The translations under genes were made by a program, and so were the position numbers. Below the pieces are notes generated by a model. It saw only the letters and a program-made list of their open reading frames with translations, had not been told where the DNA came from and searched no databases. Below are positions 6,999-11,503 of a stretch of 11,503 nt of DNA, in pieces. This DNA is from an uncultured Ruminococcus sp. (GTDB lineage Bacteria; Bacillota; Clostridia; Oscillospirales; Ruminococcaceae), in NCBI GenBank assembly GCA_947589205.1, contig CANQCJ010000055.1, positions 1-11,503 on the forward strand. Direction: 5' to 3'. Positions within the stretch are counted from its first letter, which is position 1. Each line of letters begins with the position of its first letter.

Positions 6999-7279
6999 TC
7001 AAAAAATATCTGTCAGCTCCGAAAGATCGTTTATTTCATGATCCGCACGCTCGTTTTCGTTTGTAACGGCGTCAAGTCCGCAGAGACCTTGCTTTATCCT
7101 GACAGCCTTCATGCCCGCCTTTTTAGCGGGCGCGATATCGTTGTCCAACCTGTCGCCGACCATAGCGGCTTTTTCGGGCGGACAATTCGCCGCTTCGAGA
7201 GCGCGTTTAAAAATTTCAATATCCGGCTTTGAAACGCCCTCCTCGGCGGAAGATAAAATTACATCAAAATATTTTAAAA
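6999..7279 (-). pseudogene. 3' half of a HAD hydrolase gene (5' part lost)
   Basis: About 90 codons encode the second half of a HAD phosphatase-like protein: KYFDVILSSAEEGVSKPD (motif III Lys), then AAMVGDRLDNDIAPAKKAG (motif IV Asp pair), then a normal C-terminus with TGA. Motif I, the cap and motif II are missing; a complete member would need about 110-130 more residues. Upstream the reading frame stays open to about 7390, but only as promoter DNA translated by chance; the only possible start (TTG 7319) is inside the -35 box. No in-frame ATG or GTG occurs between the predicted transcription start and the middle of the domain. It is therefore a truncated, probably untranslated remnant used as leader of the next HAD gene. 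Confidence 0.75.
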
Positions 7280-7290
7280 GTCCCCCAAAA

Positions 7291-7319
7291 ATTATACCAT
7301 AAAACCGCTGCAATGTCAA
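7291..7319 (-). promoter_or_regulatory. Perfect consensus promoter with extended -10
   Basis: On the minus strand: TTGACA (7319-7314), 17-base spacer ending in ATGG, TATAAT (7296-7291). The TG one base before the -10 also makes it an extended -10 promoter, so it should be very strong. Transcription would begin near 7284, at the exact edge of the truncated HAD gene, and run through the HAD, GNAT and perhaps methyltransferase genes. Confidence 0.85.
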
Positions 7320-7477
7320 ATTTTCATTTATTCCCTTCCATATTATAGACGGCTGAGGCTTCAGCTCAAAAATACGAGCGTCATACCGATTTTAATTGCG
7401 CCTGCGGCGCATTTTTTATTCTGCTCGGGTGAATAAGGCATGAAATATGTCAAACAATAACCGAGAGGTGAAATAAA
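7320..7477. other. Intergenic segment between HAD remnant promoter and PLC-like gene
   Basis: It holds a small inverted repeat (GGCTGA 7351-7356 with TCAGCT 7361-7366), a terminator-type hairpin (7397-7417) and the ribosome site GAGAGGTG (7463-7470). A 5-base inverted pair CTCGG/CCGAG (about 7424-7465) flanks the last 40 bases. I see no convincing plus-strand promoter for the phospholipase-like gene. Confidence 0.45.
7397..7417 (+). terminator. Terminator-like hairpin with no upstream plus-strand gene
   Basis: TGCGCC (7397-7402) pairs with GGCGCA (7406-7411) around a TGC loop and is followed by six T (7412-7417). It has the form of a plus-strand intrinsic terminator, yet no plus-strand gene lies upstream of it. 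It could insulate the PLC-like gene or be left over from deleted DNA. Confidence 0.55.
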
Positions 7478-8044
7478 ATGCGTACCATAGATCACGCCGC
7501 GATAAGCGGCAGACTTGCAAGGGAGATCCTAAAGATAGACGGACCGATAAAAAGTATATTTTTCCGCGCGGGCAATTTAATTCCCGACTATTCCTACCAT
7601 ACCTACTGCAAAAGCATAGGACACGGCTTTTCAACGGCGAGAAAAAAGCTTGTACAGGCATGGCAGAGCAAGCATTTTAACGGAGAAAACGCGGTCTTTT
7701 ACTACCGTCTCGGCATAGCCGCGCACTATCTTTGCGATTCGTTCACATTCGTCCACAATAAGCCGTTCAACGGCACGCTTGCGAAGCATATAGACTATGA
7801 AAATATACTGCACGAAAAGCTCCGCAAAGCAAAAGGCTTAAAGCCGCGCAGCGCGCCGATATTTTCTACCTATGAAGCCTGCATGAGACACCTTGAAAGG
7901 ATCCATGCCGATTATCTGAAGCGCAAAAGGGTCTCGCCGGAAAACGACATACAATGGATACTTTCGGCTTGCCGCAGCGCGCTGTTAAGCACCGTAAATA
8001 TCCCCGACAGCAGGAGGGTCGATGTTAAGCGCATTCTCGCTTGA
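7478..8044 (+). CDS. Zinc-dependent phospholipase C-like protein (PF00882 type)
   Basis: A 188-residue helical protein matching the zinc-dependent phospholipase C/S1-P1 nuclease-like fold. Candidate metal ligands follow the family pattern: His6 near the N-terminus, Asp37 in GNLIPDYSY, His49 in GHGFSTARK, and His83/Asp87 in the signature LGIAAHYLCDSFTFVHN (78-94), with His93 and later His104/Glu108 near. Bacterial toxins of this fold (Clostridium alpha-toxin) are secreted and longer, but this one has no signal peptide and no C-terminal lipid-binding domain, so it is probably cytoplasmic with an unknown, perhaps non-lipase, hydrolytic role. GAGAGGTG lies 7 bases before the ATG. It is a single-gene unit: its TGA lies inside the -35 box of the next operon. 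Confidence 0.85.
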   Translation: MRTIDHAAISGRLAREILKIDGPIKSIFFRAGNLIPDYSYHTYCKSIGHGFSTARKKLVQAWQSKHFNGENAVFYYRLGIAAHYLCDSFTFVHNKPFNGTLAKHIDYENILHEKLRKAKGLKPRSAPIFSTYEACMRHLERIHADYLKRKRVSPENDIQWILSACRSALLSTVNIPDSRRVDVKRILA

Positions 8045-8069
8045 CAAATTGGCAAAAAAGAGGTATAAT
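8041..8069 (+). promoter_or_regulatory. Consensus promoter of the dus-rsmI-rimI-trmN6-tsaD operon
   Basis: TTGACA (8041-8046), 17-base spacer, TATAAT (8064-8069): a perfect match. The stop codon of the preceding gene (TGA, 8042-8044) is part of the -35 hexamer. Predicted transcription start is about 8076. Confidence 0.9.
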
Positions 8070-8087
8070 TATAAAGACGGCATTCTA

Positions 8088-8147
8088 AGCCGCATTGAGC
8101 GTAAAAATTCCGCGTTTTTTTAACGCGGACGCGCTCTCGGCTGCGGC
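8088..8147 (+). promoter_or_regulatory. Structured leader with nested hairpins upstream of dus
   Basis: Perfect inner hairpin CCGCGTT (8110-8116)/AACGCGG (8122-8128) with a five-T loop; middle stem GAGCG (8097-8101)/CGCTC (8132-8136); and two mutually exclusive outer stems, GCCGCA (8089-8094)/TGCGGC (8142-8147) or AGCCG (8088-8092)/CGGCT (8138-8142). No T run follows, so it is not a terminator. AAAAAGGA follows directly as the ribosome site (about 8156-8163). It matches no riboswitch I know. Confidence 0.6.
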
Positions 8148-8169
8148 GGATCTATAAAAAGGACGATAT

Positions 8170-9150
8170 ATGGATAAAATTTACATAGGAAATGTTGAGA
8201 TAGAGCGTACCGCCGCGCTTGCGCCGATGGCTTCGGTGGCGGACAGAGCTTATCGGCTCATATGCAGGGAATTTGGTGCGGCTTACTGCGTAAGCGAGAT
8301 GATCTCCTCAAAAGGTCTCTGCTTCGGCGACAAAAAGACCGCGGAGCTTTGCACGATAACTCCCGCCGAGCGTCCCTGCGCGCTGCAAATTTTCGGCGAG
8401 GACGCATATTATATCGGCAGGGCGGTATATCTGCTCAACGCTTTTTCGCCGGATATTATTGATATAAACATGGGCTGTCCCGTGCCTAAGATAGTCAAGA
8501 GCGGAAGCGGCTCCGCGCTCATGGGCTTGCCTGAGACCGCAGAGCAGATAGTGCGCGAGGCGGTGAAAAATACCGACCGACCGGTCACGGTAAAAATTCG
8601 CGCCGGCAGAACGGAGCAGGACAAAAACGCCGTGGAATTTGCAAAGCGCATGGAGCAGGCGGGCGCGGCGGCTGTAGCCGTTCACGGCAGGACGGCAAAG
8701 CAGATGTATTCCGGCAAAGCCGACAGGGAGATAATAGCCGAGGTCAAACGCGCGGTAAGCATACCCGTGATAGCGAACGGAGATATAGACAGCGCGGAGG
8801 ACTGCGCTTATATGTACAAAAAAACGGACTGCGACCTTGTGATGCTCGGCAGAGCAAGCTATGGCAGACCGTGGATATTTGAAGAAATAAAACGATATCT
8901 CGAATGCGGAGAGACCGCCGAGGAAAAAACGATAGAAGAAAAAATGCGGATAATGCTTCGCCATGCGCGGCTGATAACAGAGCACAAGGGCGAAGCGCAG
9001 GGCATGAAGGAAATGCGCCACAACGTCATCTGGTATGTAAAGGGCATACGAGGAGCGGCGGCGTTAAGGCGCGAATGCTCGGAGCTTAACGAATATAAAA
9101 AGCTTGAGGAAATGGCGGCGAGGATAATTGCCGCGAACACGGAGAATTGA
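8170..9150 (+). CDS. dus: tRNA-dihydrouridine synthase (DusB-like)
   Basis: A 326-residue FMN-dependent enzyme that reduces specific uridines in tRNA to dihydrouridine with NAD(P)H. The TIM barrel (about 1-240) starts with LAPMASVADRAYR (FMN-binding loop) and contains DINMGCPVPKIVKSGSGSALM with catalytic Cys103, then VAVHGRTAKQMYSGKAD, IANGDI and MLGRASYGRPWIF; these are standard Dus signatures. The helical tRNA-binding tail follows, with KEMRHNVIWYVKG. Length and motifs fit the DusB-type enzymes of Firmicutes; the uridine position modified is not deduced. The ribosome site AAAGGA lies 7 bases before the ATG. It is the first gene of the operon, behind a structured leader, and is followed after 5 bases by rsmI. 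Confidence 0.95.
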   Translation: MDKIYIGNVEIERTAALAPMASVADRAYRLICREFGAAYCVSEMISSKGLCFGDKKTAELCTITPAERPCALQIFGEDAYYIGRAVYLLNAFSPDIIDINMGCPVPKIVKSGSGSALMGLPETAEQIVREAVKNTDRPVTVKIRAGRTEQDKNAVEFAKRMEQAGAAAVAVHGRTAKQMYSGKADREIIAEVKRAVSIPVIANGDIDSAEDCAYMYKKTDCDLVMLGRASYGRPWIFEEIKRYLECGETAEEKTIEEKMRIMLRHARLITEHKGEAQGMKEMRHNVIWYVKGIRGAAALRRECSELNEYKKLEEMAARIIAANTEN

Positions 9151-9155
9151 CATAT

Positions 9156-10001
9156 ATGGAAAACAAAGGAACTCTGTACCTTGTCGGCACGCCGATAGGG
9201 AATCTGTCGGATATGACCTTCCGCGCGGTCGAAACGCTTAAAAGCGTTGATTTTATCTGCGCCGAGGACACCCGCGTGACCGCTAAGCTGCTCAATTATT
9301 TTGAGATAAAAAAGCCGATGGTGAGCTATCACGAGCACAATGCGAACACTGTCGGCAGCGTTATCGCTGACAGGCTTGAAGCCGGCGAAAACGCCGCGAT
9401 AGTGACCGACGCGGGTATGCCCTGCATTTCCGACCCGGGCGAGCTGCTTGTCAAGGAATGCGCGCGGAGAAATATAGATATCAAGGTCGTGCCGGGAGCT
9501 ACCGCCGTGATGTCGGCGGCGGCGCTGAGCGGGCTTTCTTCAAAAAGCATAAATTTCCGCGGATTTTTGTCGGTCAACAAAAAGCAGCGTTACGCGCACC
9601 TGAGCGCGCTCGAGAGCTGCCCCGACACGCTGATCTTTTACGAAGCCCCGCACAAATTAAGCAGCACGCTCGACGATATGCTGAATTTTTTCGGCGACAG
9701 AAAAATTGCAATTTGCCGAGAGCTTACAAAAATTCATGAGGAGGTAAAGCGGACGACCCTTTCGCAGGCAGCCGAGTTTTACCGTGAAAACAAGCCTAAA
9801 GGCGAATTTGTGCTGGTGATAGAGGGAGCGGATCCCGCCGAGGGCTCCGCGCCGCAGACGTTAGCCGACGCGCTCGGACAGGTAAGACGCCTGACCGAAA
9901 ACGGTATGCGCCCGGCGGACGCCTGCAGAGAAGCGGCAAGGGTCAGCAGCTTTTCAAAGGGCGAGCTTTATTCCGCGTTTTTGGAGGAGCAGGACAAATG
10001 A
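9156..10001 (+). CDS. rsmI: 16S rRNA (cytidine(1402)-2'-O)-methyltransferase RsmI
   Basis: A 281-residue SAM-dependent tetrapyrrole-methylase-fold enzyme that 2'-O-methylates C1402 in the decoding centre of 16S rRNA, fine-tuning start-codon and frame fidelity. Signatures: TLYLVGTPIGNLSDMTFRA (6-24), CAEDTR (35-40), SYHEHN (57-62), VTDAGMPCISDPG (83-95), VPGATA (112-117) and FYEAPHKL. Length matches the family. ATG 9156 is chosen over the earlier TTG at 9147, which would overlap the dus stop and lacks a ribosome site; GGAGA lies about 10 bases before the ATG. The TGA overlaps the rimI ATG by 4 bases, indicating coupling. Confidence 0.96.
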   Translation: MENKGTLYLVGTPIGNLSDMTFRAVETLKSVDFICAEDTRVTAKLLNYFEIKKPMVSYHEHNANTVGSVIADRLEAGENAAIVTDAGMPCISDPGELLVKECARRNIDIKVVPGATAVMSAAALSGLSSKSINFRGFLSVNKKQRYAHLSALESCPDTLIFYEAPHKLSSTLDDMLNFFGDRKIAICRELTKIHEEVKRTTLSQAAEFYRENKPKGEFVLVIEGADPAEGSAPQTLADALGQVRRLTENGMRPADACREAARVSSFSKGELYSAFLEEQDK

Positions 10002-10450
10002 TAGAAATTATCCCGATGAACGAGGAAAATTATACGCTTGCGGCGGCGATAGAAGCCGAATGCTTCAGCGACCGCCCCTGGACGATAGAACAATTTTTTG
10101 ATGAGCTGACGCTCGATTTTTCGCGGACGTTTGTCGCCTACAGCGGCTCGCACGCGGCGGGATTTGTAAATATGTGGCTTACCCCGCCGATGGCGGTTAT
10201 AAACAACATCGCGGTAAGAGAAAATTTCCGCAGACAAAAAATAGCTTCGTCGCTTATCGAAAAGGCTTTGAGCGAGTGCGGAGAATGCAGCTCGCTTACT
10301 CTCGAGGTCAGGGCTTCAAACGCGCCTGCGATCGCGCTTTATGAAAAATTCGGATTTTCAAAGGTCGGAGAGCGGAAAAATTTCTATGAAAGCCCGAGGG
10401 AGAACGCTTTTATAATGACAAAATTTATGAAAAAGGGCGGGGAAGTATGA
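9998..10450 (+). CDS. rimI: Ribosomal protein S18-alanine N-acetyltransferase RimI
   Basis: A 150-residue GNAT that in model bacteria acetylates the N-terminal Ala of ribosomal protein S18. The start MIEIIPMNEENYTLAAAIEA, the ECFSDRPWT segment (21-29) that is the RimI hallmark, and LEVRASNAPAIALYEKFGF (102-120) place it here; Glu103 and Tyr115 fall at the same numbers as the catalytic residues reported for E. coli RimI. The acetyl-CoA loop is FRRQKIASSLI (77-87): Lys81 replaces the first Gly of the usual R-x-x-G-x-G/A. It overlaps rsmI upstream and trmN6 downstream by 4 bases each. In many Firmicutes rimI sits next to tsaD, as it nearly does here. Confidence 0.92.
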   Translation: MIEIIPMNEENYTLAAAIEAECFSDRPWTIEQFFDELTLDFSRTFVAYSGSHAAGFVNMWLTPPMAVINNIAVRENFRRQKIASSLIEKALSECGECSSLTLEVRASNAPAIALYEKFGFSKVGERKNFYESPRENAFIMTKFMKKGGEV

Positions 10451-11166
10451 ACGGTATCGCAGGCTTAAAATGTGAAAGGCTCGGCAGTACGGAGCTGTAC
10501 GTTTCGGCGGCTCACCGCTTTGGAACGGACGCGTTTTTGCTTGCCGATTTTGCCGCGCCGCGTCATAAGGACGCCGTATGCGACCTGTGCAGCGGCTGCG
10601 GGATAGTCGCACTGATTATGCGCGAACGCTTTTCGCCAAAGTATATAGAAGCCGTCGAGATAGACAAGGAAGCGCATGAGCTGCTCGTTGGTACTGTACA
10701 AAAAAACGGACTGGAAAATTTCAGACCCGTCTGTGCGGATCTTAGAGGCTATAAAAGCGAAGGGCTGTTCGACGTTATCACCTGCAATCCGCCGTATAAG
10801 CGCGACGGCGCGGGGATAAAAAGCGCGCGTACAGCGGACGTAAACGCGCGGCACGAGGTCTTGTGTACGCTTGCGGACGTCTGCAAAACGGCGGCGGCTT
10901 GTCTCAATTACGGCGGACGGCTGTGTATCTGCAACCGCCCGGAGCGGCTTGCGGACATGATGACCGACATGAGAAGCGCAGGGATAGAGCCAAAGCGTCT
11001 GCGCCTTGTCTCAAAGGACCAAGGCTCTCCGCCGTGGCTTGCGCTTGTCGAGGGAAGAAAGGGCGGCAAGCCGTTTTTAACGGCGGAGCGCGGATTTTTT
11101 ATGTATGACGCCGACGGCTCGCCGAGCGAGGAGCTGAGAAGCGTATATATAAGCGAGCTTGACTGA
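10447..11166 (+). CDS. trmN6: tRNA(Val) adenine-37 N6-methyltransferase-like (TrmN6/YfiC family)
   Basis: A 239-residue class I SAM methyltransferase of the TrmN6/YfiC/YabB group, which in E. coli makes m6A37 in tRNA1(Val). Motif I is VCDLCSGCGIVAL (44-56), the ribose-binding acid is in EAVEIDKEA (68-76), and the catalytic NPPY (114-117) marks an exocyclic-amine methyltransferase acting on adenine. The N-terminal HRFGTDAFLLADF (23-35) and the RxxxVNARHE-type loop (TADVNARHEVLC) are family features. GGGGAAG precedes the ATG, which overlaps the rimI stop by 4 bases. In Bacillus the relative yabB also sits next to rsmI (yabC), supporting the call. Exact target tRNA is inferred. Confidence 0.92.
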   Translation: MNGIAGLKCERLGSTELYVSAAHRFGTDAFLLADFAAPRHKDAVCDLCSGCGIVALIMRERFSPKYIEAVEIDKEAHELLVGTVQKNGLENFRPVCADLRGYKSEGLFDVITCNPPYKRDGAGIKSARTADVNARHEVLCTLADVCKTAAACLNYGGRLCICNRPERLADMMTDMRSAGIEPKRLRLVSKDQGSPPWLALVEGRKGGKPFLTAERGFFMYDADGSPSEELRSVYISELD

Positions 11167-11188
11167 AAATAAAAACGAGGACGAAAAT

Positions 11189-11503
11189 ATGAAGATATTG
11201 GGAATAGAAAGCTCCTGCGATGAGACGGCGGCGGCTGTCGTTGAGGACGGCAGGGAAGTGCTTTCAAACGTTGTTGCAAGCCAGATAGACGAGCACCGTC
11301 TTTACGGCGGAGTAGTGCCGGAGATAGCCTCACGCAGGCACGCGGAAAATATTTACGCGGTAGTAAAGGAGGCTCTTTTGCAGGCAAAGACCGATCTGTC
11401 GGAAATTGACGCGATAGCCGTGACCTACGCCCCCGGACTTATCGGCGCGCTGCTTGTCGGGATAAGCTTTGCAAAGGGTCTCGCGATGGCGTCGGGAAAG
11501 CCC
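11189..11503 (+). CDS. tsaD: tRNA N6-threonylcarbamoyladenosine (t6A37) transferase TsaD, 5' part
   Basis: The first 105 codons of tsaD; the window ends inside the gene. TsaD, with TsaB and TsaE, transfers the threonylcarbamoyl group to A37 of ANN-decoding tRNAs. The opening MKILGIESSCDETAAAVVED is a near-invariant family signature, followed by SQIDEHRLYGGVVPEIASR and the IAVTYAPGLIGALLVG stretch of the ASKHA ATPase fold. The metal-binding His-x-x-x-His and the C-terminal lobe lie beyond the window. GAGGAC 8-10 bases before the ATG is the ribosome site. It starts 22 bases after trmN6. Confidence 0.97.
   Translation, partial: MKILGIESSCDETAAAVVEDGREVLSNVVASQIDEHRLYGGVVPEIASRRHAENIYAVVKEALLQAKTDLSEIDAIAVTYAPGLIGALLVGISFAKGLAMASGKP

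Noticed and set aside
7440..7460. Six-codon reading frame (MKYVKQ) just before the PLC-like gene, possible leader peptide
   Set aside because: No codon bias, no attenuator structure after it, and too short to distinguish from chance.
8308..9021. 237-codon frame antisense to dus
   Set aside because: Antisense mirror of a GC-rich coding gene; its Tyr/Arg/His-rich composition is typical of such shadows.

Overview
The window reads as chromosomal DNA of a low-to-mid GC Firmicute, most likely a Clostridia/Oscillospiraceae-type (Ruminococcus-like) gut anaerobe. The evidence is strong AGGAGG-type ribosome sites, consensus TTGACA-17-TATAAT promoters, T-run hairpin terminators, and homologue types (LytTR regulator, short MutS-like ATPase, zinc-dependent phospholipase C-like protein, a dus-rsmI-rimI-tsaD cluster) that I associate with that group. 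The taxon is inferred from style and gene content, not from a marker gene search. I see no tRNA, rRNA, CRISPR array, insertion sequence or phage gene.

Layout. (1) Positions 80-1452, minus strand: an AT-rich promoter drives a GNAT acetyltransferase and then a PF00756-type esterase. After the esterase stop lies a short stretch (80-199) that may be the tail of a decayed gene. (2) 1536-4640, plus strand: an orphan LytTR response regulator whose phospho-acceptor aspartate is glycine. It is followed, from its own perfect promoter, by a short MutS-like ATPase and a translationally coupled small protein, closed by a strong terminator. (3) 4595-7319, minus strand: a perfect extended -10 promoter reads into the 3' half of a HAD hydrolase gene (5' half lost), a complete HAD-like protein with an atypical motif I, a GNAT acetyltransferase broken by a one-base frameshift, a SAM methyltransferase, and possibly a 47-residue protein that ends inside the terminator shared with region 2. 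(4) 7397-8044, plus strand: an unexplained terminator-like hairpin, then a zinc-dependent phospholipase C-like protein. (5) 8041-11503, plus strand: a perfect promoter whose -35 box contains the previous gene's stop codon, a heavily structured leader, and a tight operon dus-rsmI-rimI-trmN6-tsaD (tsaD cut by the window end).

Region 5 is a coherent translation-apparatus modification operon: dihydrouridine in tRNA, 2'-O-methylation of 16S rRNA, acetylation of ribosomal protein S18, N6-methyladenosine in tRNA and t6A in tRNA. Regions 1 and 3 look like accessory cargo under relaxed selection: small acetyltransferases, HAD proteins, a methyltransferase and at least two broken genes. I find no clear new multi-gene system. 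The best leads are the phospho-acceptor-less LytTR regulator, the MutS-like/small-protein pair, and the nested-hairpin leader before dus.
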